Part shown: one piece after another, positions 53,247-62,165 of the stretch | Numbering within the stretch: position 1 is the first letter of the stretch | Layout: every line of letters starts with the position of its first letter | Assembly (NCBI GenBank): GCA_025352795.1 | Contig: JANXSF010000007.1 | Coordinates: 88,349 to 152,348, forward strand | Direction: 5' to 3' | From: Acidobacteriota bacterium | Lineage (GTDB): Bacteria; Acidobacteriota; Terriglobia; Bryobacterales; Bryobacteraceae | Length of the DNA stretch: 64,000 nt | The notes under the pieces: generated by a model | Told to the model about the DNA's origin: nothing | The model's input: only the letters and a program-made list of their open reading frames with translations | The model's database searches: none | Position numbers and translations under genes: made by a program

Positions 53247-54661
53247 GACGCCATTTGAAAGGCGCGACGGGCATACAAATGATCGAACAGGTTTCCTTCG
53301 TGCGGCTGATCCCAACTGATTTTCATGGTTGAGATTGGCCCAATATTCAAGCGACCAATGTGTGCCGAAGATAGCAGGCGCGTGGTTAGATTTTGATCTT
53401 CCGTAAGTACGGTGGCTACCAGAGTAGGACCGCAAACTTCTGGAAGTTCACTCTGCTTCACCTGCACCACACTCGCAAACGGGAACAGAAATTCCCGATT
53501 CGCCAATGCGTGTTGCGACGAATTCACATGGATGATGGTGGGTAACAAGTATGTGCAGTTTTGGAATTCTGCAACGCGCGAACCGTCGCGATATTGGGCA
53601 GTGACATCTACGGAATCACTATCCATATCGCCGTCAATTACGCTGCTCAAGCGTCGTGCCACATCGGCATTAGCGAAGGGTGCAATCTCTGCGCGCGGAT
53701 CACTTTCATCCCGTGGCATCACCTTGGCAAGGCGCTCTGCGAGTGCTTCAGCGATTTTTCTGGAATGCTTGGTGACCCAAACGCTAGAGGCGTTAACGCA
53801 GGAACGACCTGAGTTTTGAACAATGGATTCCACCATCACGTCCAGGTACTTTTCCCAATTATCGGCCTGATCTTCACCAATAATAATCTTGCTATAGCCG
53901 GGGCCGTGAATTTCAATGCGAGGATCGCCTTGCCATGCTTTGGCAGCCCCTACGTCACCGAACAGCATGCCGCGTCCGCAACGTCGCAGAATTTCTCCAC
54001 CACCGGCGTGGTCTGTTGGATAGTATCCGAAAACTTCTTTGGGCAAGCCTGCTTTGATGAACGCTTGGGCAATGCGATAGGGGGACCATGGTTCGGCGCT
54101 GCCTGGTTTCAAAATCAACGGCGTCTTCATGGAAAGGGCCGGAACCCATAACGCATGCACACCAGGGGAATTGCTGGGCAGAATGACGCCCAAGGAATCA
54201 CCACGGGGGTAGAAGCTTACTGCCTGACCTTCAAAATTACCGAAGCCTTTGTCCAGTACACTGAGGTCGGGCAGACGCGTCAGGCCGCGCAATACTGTTT
54301 CAATTTCTTCCATCACACCGCGAATCTTGGTCAGGTTACGACGCACCATCACCCAGGGAAGGCCAGTGGTTGCGCAAACAGATTCCACGTATTGCTGTGG
54401 AGATTGCACGGAATCACCAAGCGGCAAGTCATCTTCCCCAAAGTGTTTGCCCGCCTTGATTGAGATGGCCATCAACTCGGCGATGGAGAAACCAGCAAGG
54501 ATTTTCTGGGCTTGAGCCTGCGTGGAAAGATCACGACGCACTAAACCCACATTGGCGCGCGAATATTGAACATAAGGTTCGCGAGTGCGGTAGTGGACTG
54601 CCCTCTCAATTTCCACACTGCGGTAAGGTTCGCCTTTGCGCAAGATTGGAATGTGCAGCAT
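53243..54661 (-). CDS. LuxC/ALDH-like acyl-CoA reductase
   Basis: Aldehyde dehydrogenase-superfamily protein of 472 residues. The catalytic Cys288 lies in VQNSGRSCVNAS, with ILPSNSPGVHALWVPAL and LILKPGSAEPWSP matching the cofactor and active-site region. The protein is related to acyl-CoA/acyl reductases such as LuxC, which make fatty aldehydes with LuxE. Its ATG overlaps the stop of the LuxE/PaaK-like gene by one base (TAATG), supporting a paired ligase-reductase step. The exact substrate (fatty or aryl acid) is unknown. Confidence 0.82.
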   Translation of the reverse strand: MLHIPILRKGEPYRSVEIERAVHYRTREPYVQYSRANVGLVRRDLSTQAQAQKILAGFSIAELMAISIKAGKHFGEDDLPLGDSVQSPQQYVESVCATTGLPWVMVRRNLTKIRGVMEEIETVLRGLTRLPDLSVLDKGFGNFEGQAVSFYPRGDSLGVILPSNSPGVHALWVPALSMKTPLILKPGSAEPWSPYRIAQAFIKAGLPKEVFGYYPTDHAGGGEILRRCGRGMLFGDVGAAKAWQGDPRIEIHGPGYSKIIIGEDQADNWEKYLDVMVESIVQNSGRSCVNASSVWVTKHSRKIAEALAERLAKVMPRDESDPRAEIAPFANADVARRLSSVIDGDMDSDSVDVTAQYRDGSRVAEFQNCTYLLPTIIHVNSSQHALANREFLFPFASVVQVKQSELPEVCGPTLVATVLTEDQNLTTRLLSSAHIGRLNIGPISTMKISWDQPHEGNLFDHLYARRAFQMAS

Positions 54662-55740
54662 TAGTAGACCCCCTCCACCACGTTTTTCTGAAAGCGAGAG
54701 AAGGGACGAACGTTACGAACACCATCCCACGGGTACTGATCACAAGGTGCTTCGCGTTCGCACTCATCGCGTTCCAGAAAGCGAGGGACGAAGAATTCTT
54801 TGGTGAGTGTGGTCAAGCGGACTCGACCGGTGGCACCATATTCAACAAGCTTCGAGGTGTTGTCAGGGTCCACAACTTCAAGCACTGCGCGCGGGGCTGG
54901 TGGATAGTAGATGATGGCCCAATTATCAGCTTTTGTTGGTGCTTTATGCGTTGCCAGGCCCATCAAGGTGTTGCCGTAGGTGGGCGCGAAATAAATGCCT
55001 TCCAGCAATTCTTCCACGGCGAAGCGATGGAACTGCGGAGTCATCTCCGTGCCACCGCAGAAGATACCTTTAATGCCAAGCTTCTTCAGGGAAACCTTTT
55101 CACAGATGGCTTCCAGCAGCTTGGGGGTGGTGAACATGCAGTTGATGTCGTGGGCTTTGAGCAGGGTCAGACCTTGATCCACCACGTGTTGCTTATAGAG
55201 TTCGGCTTCCTGAATCATGCCCCGACGCATCACTTTAATTACCCAGCGCGGATCAAGATCAACCATGAAGCAGATGCCGCCGCGATGCTGGCATAAATGC
55301 TCCACAGCCATCCGCAATCGGCGAGGTCCGGTGGGTCCTAGCGACAGCCAGTTGGCACCCTTTGGGAAAAATTTATCGGGAAGAGTTTCGGAAAAGTTTT
55401 CGTAATCTATGCGGAAGTCGTTGTAGTTGATCCGAGCTTTGGGCACGCCTGTGGACCCACCCGTTTCAAAAATGGAAATTGGGGAATTGGCATAGGCTTT
55501 GGGCACCCATTTGCGCACAGGGCCACCGCGCAGCCATTCATCCTGGAAATTTCCAAAACGATCCAGATCGTCATAACCTTTGACGTCTTTACGAGGATCC
55601 CATTTATTTTGCTTGGCCCAATTGAGCCAAAACGGACATCCTGTTTCTGGATCAAAGTGCCAGTTCACAATCTTGCGGACGTGAGCGTCAAGAGCCTTGC
55701 GGGCAGCGCTTTTTTTTGCGTTTAGGTCGGTCTGACTCAT
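54661..55740 (-). CDS. LuxE/PaaK-like adenylate-forming ligase
   Basis: 359-residue adenylating enzyme. The phosphate-binding motif is FETGGSTGVPKARI (near residues 91-104). The segments GIKGIFCGGTEMTPQ, YGNTLMGLA and ERDECEREAP fit the acyl-protein synthetase/phenylacetate-CoA ligase family. It is shorter than PaaK and close to LuxE. It should activate a carboxylic acid as acyl-AMP for the LuxC-like reductase encoded next. It is the first gene of the six-gene operon, divergent from the propeller gene 61 bases away. Substrate unknown. Confidence 0.82.
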   Translation of the reverse strand: MSQTDLNAKKSAARKALDAHVRKIVNWHFDPETGCPFWLNWAKQNKWDPRKDVKGYDDLDRFGNFQDEWLRGGPVRKWVPKAYANSPISIFETGGSTGVPKARINYNDFRIDYENFSETLPDKFFPKGANWLSLGPTGPRRLRMAVEHLCQHRGGICFMVDLDPRWVIKVMRRGMIQEAELYKQHVVDQGLTLLKAHDINCMFTTPKLLEAICEKVSLKKLGIKGIFCGGTEMTPQFHRFAVEELLEGIYFAPTYGNTLMGLATHKAPTKADNWAIIYYPPAPRAVLEVVDPDNTSKLVEYGATGRVRLTTLTKEFFVPRFLERDECEREAPCDQYPWDGVRNVRPFSRFQKNVVEGVY

Positions 55741-55801
55741 GGTTGAATTTACTTATCTTACCCTTAAAGAGATGTGGTGGTGGCGGTAAACTAGAAGTTA
55801 C

Positions 55802-57391
55802 ATGGAAACAAAGTGGTATAACTCCGGATGGGCGCGTTGGATCAGCTCAATGGTTTTGCCCCCTCTCGGTTTGGCTCTTCATTGGATGAATCCAAATTCG
55901 GGAATTGTCAAGAAGCTGTTGGTAAGCCTGTTGGTATTGGTGTTTGCCGCTGCTCACGCATTTTATTGGTTGGACCTGCATCTGGAACTGGATGGCAGCG
56001 GCATGAAACCAATGATCCGATCGGGCATGCCGGAATCGAACTATGCGCGGGTGGAAGAAAATCGAGCTAAGCAAGCAGAAACTCCTGTCCCTCAAATTGA
56101 AGCCACGCAAGCTGACGTTTTTGCACTGTCAGCTGCACAGAAAAACGCTTCAGATAAAACTGCACAAGTGGCCACGGAAACTTCAAGCAATTCAGCCTTA
56201 CCGTCACTCATACCAATGGCCGCGCCAACTTCGGCGCCGTATTGGACAGACTACCGTGGTCCTAATCGGGATGGAATTTATTCGCAAGCTCCCATTTTGA
56301 CGGCATGGCCTAAACAAGGCTTACAGCGTTTGTGGAAGCAGCCGATTGGTGGCGGTTGGGCTGGCTTTGTGGTTGCAGGCGGAGTGGCTTACACCATTGA
56401 ACAGAGGCGAGCGAAAGAAGCGGTGACTGCTTATGACTTGAAGACTGGCCGTGAATTGTGGGTTCATGCTTACGATGCGGATTTTCAGGAATCGATGGGT
56501 GGCCCTGGTCCAAGAGCAACGCCGACTTATCATCAGGGCCTCATCTATTCAATGGGGGCTACTGGTGAACTTCGCGTGGTGGATGCAACTACCGGTAAGT
56601 TGAAATGGAACAAGAATATTCTTGCCGATAACGATGCGCAGAATTTAACCTGGGCCATGTCGTCATCCCCACTCATCGTTGACGATAAAGTGATTGTTCA
56701 GCCGGGTGGCAACAAAGGCAAATCCATTGTGGCTTACAACAAATTGACCGGAGCTCGTGTGTGGAGCGTGTTGAACGATCAACAGGCCTACACAACTCCG
56801 ATGTTAGTGAAGCTTGGCGGCGTACGCCAAATCATCACCGTGACGGCATCGCGCGCAATCGGTTTGAAGCCTGAAGATGGGGAACTGTTGTGGGAATATC
56901 CATGGACCACGGAGTATGACGTAAACGCTGCGCAACCCATTATTGTGGACGACAAACATTTCTTTATTTCGGCAGGTTATGGCCATGGTGCGGCCTTGGT
57001 TGAGTTAACCAAGACGGAAGATAAACTGAGCGCCCACGGGGTTTGGAACAATACTAAGATGAAGAACAAGTTTTCCAGTTCTGTTTTATACCAGGGAAAC
57101 ATCTATGGTTTCGATGAAGCAATTCTGGCTTGCATGGACGCGCGCACTGGGGAGCTGAAGTGGAAGGGTGGTCGTTACGGTTATGGCCAACTGCTTTTGT
57201 CCGATGGGCATTTGGTGATACTCAGTGAAGGTGGCGATTTGGTGCTGGTAAAGGCCACGCCTGAGGGCCATCAGGAACTGGCGAAGTTCCCGGCTATTAG
57301 TGGAAAAACCTGGAACGTGCCCTCCATCGACAACGGTTTATTGCTGGTTCGCAACACTACTGAAATGGCCTGCTTCCGCATCGGTAAGTAA
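55802..57391 (+). CDS. Membrane-anchored PQQ-type beta-propeller protein
   Basis: 529 residues: an N-terminal membrane helix (VKKLLVSLLVLVFAAAHAFYW), an acidic/Ala-rich linker of about 90 residues, then a beta-propeller with PQQ-like blades (AVTAYDLKTGRELWVHAY, LRVVDATTGKLKWNKN, SIVAYNKLTGARVWSV, EAILACMDARTGELKWKG). The Pro-rich linker positions the propeller away from the membrane. No catalytic site is visible. It opens a run of three propeller genes; the next starts 34 bases downstream. Confidence 0.83.
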   Translation: METKWYNSGWARWISSMVLPPLGLALHWMNPNSGIVKKLLVSLLVLVFAAAHAFYWLDLHLELDGSGMKPMIRSGMPESNYARVEENRAKQAETPVPQIEATQADVFALSAAQKNASDKTAQVATETSSNSALPSLIPMAAPTSAPYWTDYRGPNRDGIYSQAPILTAWPKQGLQRLWKQPIGGGWAGFVVAGGVAYTIEQRRAKEAVTAYDLKTGRELWVHAYDADFQESMGGPGPRATPTYHQGLIYSMGATGELRVVDATTGKLKWNKNILADNDAQNLTWAMSSSPLIVDDKVIVQPGGNKGKSIVAYNKLTGARVWSVLNDQQAYTTPMLVKLGGVRQIITVTASRAIGLKPEDGELLWEYPWTTEYDVNAAQPIIVDDKHFFISAGYGHGAALVELTKTEDKLSAHGVWNNTKMKNKFSSSVLYQGNIYGFDEAILACMDARTGELKWKGGRYGYGQLLLSDGHLVILSEGGDLVLVKATPEGHQELAKFPAISGKTWNVPSIDNGLLLVRNTTEMACFRIGK

Positions 57392-57425
57392 GTTTCCCTG
57401 CTGGCTGGTGTATGATGATCGGATC

Positions 57426-58838
57426 ATGCGCACAGCTTTCCTGCTTGCATTTACTATTCTTCCGCTAAGCTTTGCCGCAAGCGAATGGAGACAATTTCGT
57501 GGTCCTAACGGGTCTGGCGTTTCCGATGCCAAAGGCGTACCGGTTGTATTTGGCGTTGACCAAAACGTTCTTTGGAAGACGCCGTTACCGCCTGGGCATT
57601 CGTCTCCAGTGTTTAGCCCGGATCGAATTTTCTTAACGGCACACGAAAACGAAAATCTGTTTGTGATCGGGCTGGATAGGAAGACAGGCACGGAGCTTTG
57701 GCGCAAGCAGGTGCCCCGTCCGCGTAAAGGGGAACTACACAAAGCCAACGGCCCCGCCAGTGCCAGTCCGGTGACGGATGGAGACAACGTTTATGTCTTC
57801 TTCACCGATTTTGGTCTCATCTCTTTCACCAAAGATGGCAAGGAACGTTGGCGGCTTCCCTTAGGTCCATTCAATACACCTATGGGAATGTCCAGTTCCC
57901 CGGTGCTAGCCAACGGTAAACTGCTTTTGAACTGCGATGCCGAAAGTGAATCCTTTTTTATTAGCGTGAGTTTGGAGACCGGAAAAATTATCTGGCGCCG
58001 GGACAGGGCGGAATTTTCTCGCGGATTTTCAACTCCTGTTTTGTATAAGCCTGCGAACTCGCCGCTGGAAGTGATTGTTGCCGGAAGCACCCGACTGGTT
58101 TCTTATTCGGTGGAAACAGGCGAGCCCATCTGGTGGATCGACGGACTGACCTGGCAACTGAAACCCACGCCTGTAATGGATAAAGACAATATTTATGTAT
58201 TGGGATGGGCTGGCGATGCTGACCAAGGTAGCCAGGAAGACATTGCCGATTTCAAGGAGTACCTAGCCAAGTGGGATAAAAATGGCGACGGGAAACTTTC
58301 CAAAGAAGAGATCCCCGATAAGAAAATAGTGAACCAATGGGAATCTTTCGATTTGGATCGCAGCGGCTTTTTAGAAGAGCGCGATTGGAAGTTGTATCAA
58401 GGCCGTAAGAAAGCTGTAAATGCGGTGCATGCCTTCAAACTAGGCGGCAAAGGAGACATGACCAAGCCAAATACTTTGTGGAGCTATTACAAATCTTTGC
58501 CCAACGTTCCTTCTCCATTGCTCTACGAAGGCATTCTGTACATTGTGAAAGAAAGCGGCATTATGACGGCACTGGATGCAAAGACTGGCAAGGTGTTGAA
58601 GCAAGCGCGGCTGACTGATGCGCCGGGCGATTATTTTTCGTCGCCAGGTGCGGCCAATGGAAAAATTTTCACCATCAGCCATGAAGGTAAGGTAAGCGTC
58701 ATCAAGCCCGGTGCGGCCTGGGAAGTGGAACGGACAATTGCGTTGAACGAAGACGTGAATGCATCGCCGGCGTTTGACGATGGCAAACTATACATCCGCA
58801 CTCATCAAAATCTTTACTGTTTCGGCAAGAAGGAATAG
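57426..58838 (+). CDS. Secreted PQQ-type beta-propeller with inserted EF-hands
   Basis: ATG at 57426 gives a signal peptide ending SFAASEW; the longer frame runs into the previous gene and is rejected. The propeller opening RQFRGPNGSGVSDAKG and blades (VIGLDRKTGTELWRKQ, SVSLETGKIIWRR, SYSVETGEPIWW, MTALDAKTGKVLKQA) are clear. A pair of calcium-binding loops lies between blades: DKNGDGKLSKEE and DLDRSGFLEERD. Tandem paralog of the next gene, separated by 3 bases. Calcium may stabilise or control it; the activity is unknown. Confidence 0.84.
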   Translation: MRTAFLLAFTILPLSFAASEWRQFRGPNGSGVSDAKGVPVVFGVDQNVLWKTPLPPGHSSPVFSPDRIFLTAHENENLFVIGLDRKTGTELWRKQVPRPRKGELHKANGPASASPVTDGDNVYVFFTDFGLISFTKDGKERWRLPLGPFNTPMGMSSSPVLANGKLLLNCDAESESFFISVSLETGKIIWRRDRAEFSRGFSTPVLYKPANSPLEVIVAGSTRLVSYSVETGEPIWWIDGLTWQLKPTPVMDKDNIYVLGWAGDADQGSQEDIADFKEYLAKWDKNGDGKLSKEEIPDKKIVNQWESFDLDRSGFLEERDWKLYQGRKKAVNAVHAFKLGGKGDMTKPNTLWSYYKSLPNVPSPLLYEGILYIVKESGIMTALDAKTGKVLKQARLTDAPGDYFSSPGAANGKIFTISHEGKVSVIKPGAAWEVERTIALNEDVNASPAFDDGKLYIRTHQNLYCFGKKE

Positions 58839-58841
58839 CAA

Positions 58842-60242
58842 ATGCGCATTGCCTTGATTGCGCTTTCCATGTTGGCCATGCAGGCTGCCGATTGGCCGCA
58901 GTATCGCGGTGTGAATGCCAAGGGGATTTCTGCTGACAAGAACCTTCCGGTGGAATTTGGACCGAACAAGAATGTGGTTTGGAAAACCGCTGTGCCACGT
59001 GGACACTCTTCGCCAGTGCTGGCAGGAACGCGGATTTACCTAACGGCGGAAGATGGTCAGAAGATTTACACGATCGGCTTGGATCGAAAAACCGGGAAAG
59101 AGTTATGGCGTCGTGAAGCTCCCCGACCTCGTATGGAGGAGATGAACAAGACTAACTCCGCCGTATCGGGCAGCCCGGCGAGCGATGGCAAGAATGTCTA
59201 TGTCTTCTTTGGCGATTTCGGATTGATCTCCTACACCGCCGATGGTGTGGAGCGTTGGAAGCTGCCCCTGGGGCCGTTTAATAACATTAACGGACATGGA
59301 TCTTCTCCAGTGATTGCTGACGGCATGTTGCTGTTGATTGTGGATCAGGATACTGATTCCTACATTCTGGCGTTGGACAAAGATACTGGAAAACAGCGCT
59401 GGCGCACCTCGCGACCGGAAAATTTAAGAGGCTATACAACGCCTAGTATCTGGCGTCCTAAAACAGGTCCGACAGAGGTGGTGGCATCAGGAGCCTTCGT
59501 CACATCGGCATATGAACTGACCACAGGGAAAAAGTTGTGGTGGATTCGAGGCATGGCCTGGCAGTTGAAAGGCGCACCGGTGATTGAGGGTGACATTGCT
59601 TACATCAATTCCTGGGAGTCTGGCGGCGATGTGGAAACTCCGCCGGAAGTTCCTGCTTGGAAAGAAACGCTGGCCCTCTACGATACGAACAAAGACGGTA
59701 AGATCACCGAAGATGAATCGCCCAAGCAATTGAAGAAACGTTCGTTTCTGGAGGCGGATCTGAATCGCGATCTATCGTTGGATGAGCACGAATGGCTTTT
59801 CATGACAGCTCGGCGGCAAGCACAGAACACAGTGTTTGCAGTACGTCTGGGTGGTCGTGGGGATGTGACTGATTCGCATGTGCTGTGGCGTTATCGGAAG
59901 TCGCTACCGAACACTGCGTCACCATTGCTTTATATGGGGGCATTGTTTCTGGTGAAGGATGGCGGAGTGGTGACATCGCTAAATCCGGAAGACGGAACTG
60001 TTTTCAAGCAGGCGCGATTGACAGGTGCATTGGAACAATATTGGGCGTCACCCGTTGGCGGTGATGGCAAGATTTACATGGCAAGTCAAGGCGGAAAGGT
60101 AACTGTTCTGCGGGCTGCACCAGAATGGGAGATCTTGAAAATCAACGAACTGGACGACGATATATTTGCATCGCCAGCTATTGTTGATGGCATGTTGTTC
60201 GTGCGCACCCGTTCCGCGTTGTATTGCTTCAAGAACCAATGA
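58842..60242 (+). CDS. Secreted PQQ-type beta-propeller with inserted EF-hands, tandem paralog
   Basis: 466 residues with a signal peptide ending MQAADWPQ. It resembles the preceding gene throughout (YRGVNAKGISADKNLPV, GLDRKTGKELWRREAPRPR, DGKNVYVFFGDFGLISY, KLWWIRGMAWQLKGAPV), so the pair arose by duplication. The inserted EF-hand pair is kept: DTNKDGKITEDE is canonical, while the second loop, DLNRDLSLDEHE, is shortened. It ends ALYCFKNQ as its paralog ends LYCFGKKE. Role unknown; possibly ligand-binding or assembly. Confidence 0.84.
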   Translation: MRIALIALSMLAMQAADWPQYRGVNAKGISADKNLPVEFGPNKNVVWKTAVPRGHSSPVLAGTRIYLTAEDGQKIYTIGLDRKTGKELWRREAPRPRMEEMNKTNSAVSGSPASDGKNVYVFFGDFGLISYTADGVERWKLPLGPFNNINGHGSSPVIADGMLLLIVDQDTDSYILALDKDTGKQRWRTSRPENLRGYTTPSIWRPKTGPTEVVASGAFVTSAYELTTGKKLWWIRGMAWQLKGAPVIEGDIAYINSWESGGDVETPPEVPAWKETLALYDTNKDGKITEDESPKQLKKRSFLEADLNRDLSLDEHEWLFMTARRQAQNTVFAVRLGGRGDVTDSHVLWRYRKSLPNTASPLLYMGALFLVKDGGVVTSLNPEDGTVFKQARLTGALEQYWASPVGGDGKIYMASQGGKVTVLRAAPEWEILKINELDDDIFASPAIVDGMLFVRTRSALYCFKNQ

Positions 60243-60262
60243 TTTTAAAAATTAAATGGCAA

Positions 60263-60646
60263 TTAGGCAATGCGATAGACGTATGCGTCTTGAATGAAGC
60301 GATCACCAATTAATTGACCACCCAACCGCATCCCTTCCGTATCTTTCGACTTACCAAACGTGCGGCGAAGCTCTTTGATGAATGGATCAGTGGTACGGAA
60401 AATCATAAGAGTGGGCGTTTGGCGCAATGTTAACCCTTCGGATTCAAGTACCTGATGGACCCGAAGATAAGCCTCGCCAATGCCGAGTTGATCCAACTTA
60501 CGCGAAGCGAAGACTAGTCTCCAATCTTCATGCTCGTCAGTAGACGCCCAAAGAAGCACCTGAAGCTTCAGCCCCGCGCGGTCCAGCATTGCGAGGATCT
60601 CAGAACCTCTTTCGATTTCTGTGCTTACCAGTGAAGTTTTAACCAT
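60263..60646 (-). CDS. Conserved protein of unknown function paired with HEPN gene
   Basis: 127 residues, no signal peptide or membrane segment. Segments LQVLLWASTDEHEDWRLVFAS, EGLTLRQTPTLMIFRTTDPF and FGKSKDTEGMRLGG look like a conserved family I have no name for. There is no MNT-type nucleotidyltransferase motif (GSxARG). The ATG at 60646 is inside the end of the HEPN gene (22-base overlap), so the two are translationally coupled. The pair has the shape of a toxin-antitoxin or small-effector module, with this as either partner. Confidence 0.6.
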   Translation of the reverse strand: MVKTSLVSTEIERGSEILAMLDRAGLKLQVLLWASTDEHEDWRLVFASRKLDQLGIGEAYLRVHQVLESEGLTLRQTPTLMIFRTTDPFIKELRRTFGKSKDTEGMRLGGQLIGDRFIQDAYVYRIA

Positions 60647-61038
60647 GAAATAACACCGTGCTGTCTGTCCCGGATGGCTTCGATTATCTGCCTAGTCGAA
60701 TCTTTCGTGCTCCTGCGATATCTGCTTTGCTCAGACCAGGACTGAACAATTTCCCAATTTTTGAGGAAGTAAGTTTCCTCTTTAGCTCTCTTGAACTGCT
60801 CATCGGAAAGACCAGCTACCCTTAACAAATCCTTCAAATCATGTGAATAGCTTGAATCTACTCTTTTCTTCTCAGGGAACTCCCAACGCTTGGTCTTCTT
60901 TGCAATACAAGATTTGATGGCGCACTCTACCGAATAGCCAGCCAAGTAGTACGGGCCATCAAACAATTCTAAATCCAGCAAGGCGCTCGCTTCCTTATGC
61001 CTTATCCTTGAAAGATTCTGGAGTTCCTTTCTATCCAC
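60625..61038 (-). CDS. HEPN-domain protein
   Basis: 137-residue helical HEPN protein (LDLELFDGPYYLAGYSVECAIKSCIAKK, cited as FDGPYYLAGYSVECAIKSCI; YSHDLKDLLRVAGL). Many HEPN proteins are RNases or toxins with an Rx4-6H site. Here only RDRQH (R-x3-H) is seen near the C-terminus, so RNase activity is uncertain. The start is GTG at 61038. It is followed by, and overlaps by 22 bases, a conserved gene of unknown function. HEPN proteins often form two-gene toxin-antitoxin units, which this may be. Confidence 0.72.
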   Translation of the reverse strand: MDRKELQNLSRIRHKEASALLDLELFDGPYYLAGYSVECAIKSCIAKKTKRWEFPEKKRVDSSYSHDLKDLLRVAGLSDEQFKRAKEETYFLKNWEIVQSWSEQSRYRRSTKDSTRQIIEAIRDRQHGVISWLKLHW

Positions 61039-61075
61039 AGACCACTATTATTTGGCGTCAGCCACTCTCAGAAAA

Positions 61076-61573
61076 CTACTTCATCGGTTCATCGGCGCTG
61101 CCGCCGTAGATGGCCGGAACCTTGCCGCCCATTGGTCGCAAATAGGACGACAATTGTCCGCGATGGTGAGCGCTGTGCAGCAGCATGAAGTTGAGATAGC
61201 TTACGGCAGGGGCGTCCATCATGCCGAAGAAACTAATGTTGGCCGCCAGTTGATCTGGGGTCATTGCTTTCACCTTGTCTAGCGCCGGTGCGAAATTTGT
61301 TTCGTACCAGGCAACAATCTGTTCCGGAGTGGATGGCTTATCGCCGGTATCACCACCAGCAACAAAAGCCCCACTGGCAATGGAATTCAGGAACCAAACA
61401 TCGGCTGAAGCCAAGTGATAGGCCAGTTCGGAAGCGGTCATGCACTTGTCGGAAGGTTTATAGGCTTCCTGTCCCGCGGGCATGGCGGTGATCACTTTTT
61501 GCGTAATCTTCGACTCGCTAACCAGAGTGGGGCAAGAGTAGTCTAATAGAAATTTAGCTTGTTCAGGTGTCAT
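61076..61573 (-). CDS. DinB-family protein
   Basis: 165-residue four-helix DinB/YfiT-type metal-binding protein. ATG at 61573 is the start; upstream in-frame codons to 61747 are rejected because they lie across the promoter of the divergent gene. Metal-site histidines are in ELAYHLASADVWF and LLHSAHHRGQLSSYLRPMGG. Members of the family include thiol-dependent transferases and dehydratases; function here is unknown. Divergent from a second, different DinB gene 95 bases away. Confidence 0.85.
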   Translation of the reverse strand: MTPEQAKFLLDYSCPTLVSESKITQKVITAMPAGQEAYKPSDKCMTASELAYHLASADVWFLNSIASGAFVAGGDTGDKPSTPEQIVAWYETNFAPALDKVKAMTPDQLAANISFFGMMDAPAVSYLNFMLLHSAHHRGQLSSYLRPMGGKVPAIYGGSADEPMK

Positions 61574-61668
61574 ATTTGGGGTTAACCTCGCCAATATTAT
61601 GGCACGACGCAATTCAAAACCGCTGTATAATTTGCTTTGTCCCTTGCGCGCAGAGGAATGAGGACCGA

Positions 61669-62160
61669 ATGACCAAAGCAATTCTAGAAAGCCATTTACG
61701 ATATACGGCATGGGCCAGTGGTCGCATGTTGGAGGCTGCTGCTGCACTTTCCGAAGAAGAACTGCAACGTGACTTTATGACCGCCGATAAAAATGTGGTG
61801 GGAACGCTGGCCCACTGCTTTGCGGCGGACCGGGCCTGGTATCACCGCGTGGATGAATCGGTACGGGCATCGTTCCTTGATCCCGAAGAAAAGTCGCTTA
61901 CCCTGCTGAGTAGCGAATGGCCCAAGTATGGGCAACGATGGCTGGAACTTCTGTCGAAAGAAACAGACGATTCGCTGGCTCGCGATGTGACCTTTATCGA
62001 CCTGAAGGGTAAGCAACATCATCAACCGCTGTGGCAAATTATTCTACATATGGTGAACCACGCGACGCACCATCGTGGTCAAGCTGTAGGCTTTTTACGC
62101 ACAATGGGCCATGTTCCTCCGCAACTTGACTTGATTTTTTACTACCGTCAGACGGCCTAG
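61669..62160 (+). CDS. DinB-family protein
   Basis: 163-residue four-helix-bundle protein of the DinB superfamily. Start ATG at 61669 follows AGGA. The metal site is seen in TLAHCFAADRAWYHRV and NHATHHRGQAVGFLRTMGH. It is clearly a different member from the adjacent divergent DinB protein. The acyltransferase-like membrane protein gene follows after 5 bases, so the two are probably co-transcribed. Confidence 0.85.
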   Translation: MTKAILESHLRYTAWASGRMLEAAAALSEEELQRDFMTADKNVVGTLAHCFAADRAWYHRVDESVRASFLDPEEKSLTLLSSEWPKYGQRWLELLSKETDDSLARDVTFIDLKGKQHHQPLWQIILHMVNHATHHRGQAVGFLRTMGHVPPQLDLIFYYRQTA

Positions 62161-62165
62161 AAATC

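Noticed and set aside
53247..53435. 63-residue N-terminal extension of the glycosyltransferase
   Set aside because: Lies inside the LuxC-like gene; ATG at 53246 forms an ATGA overlap and gives the family-typical start.
53243..55740. Full luciferase (lux) operon
   Set aside because: Only LuxC-like and LuxE-like genes are present; no luxAB or luxD, so bioluminescence is not supported.
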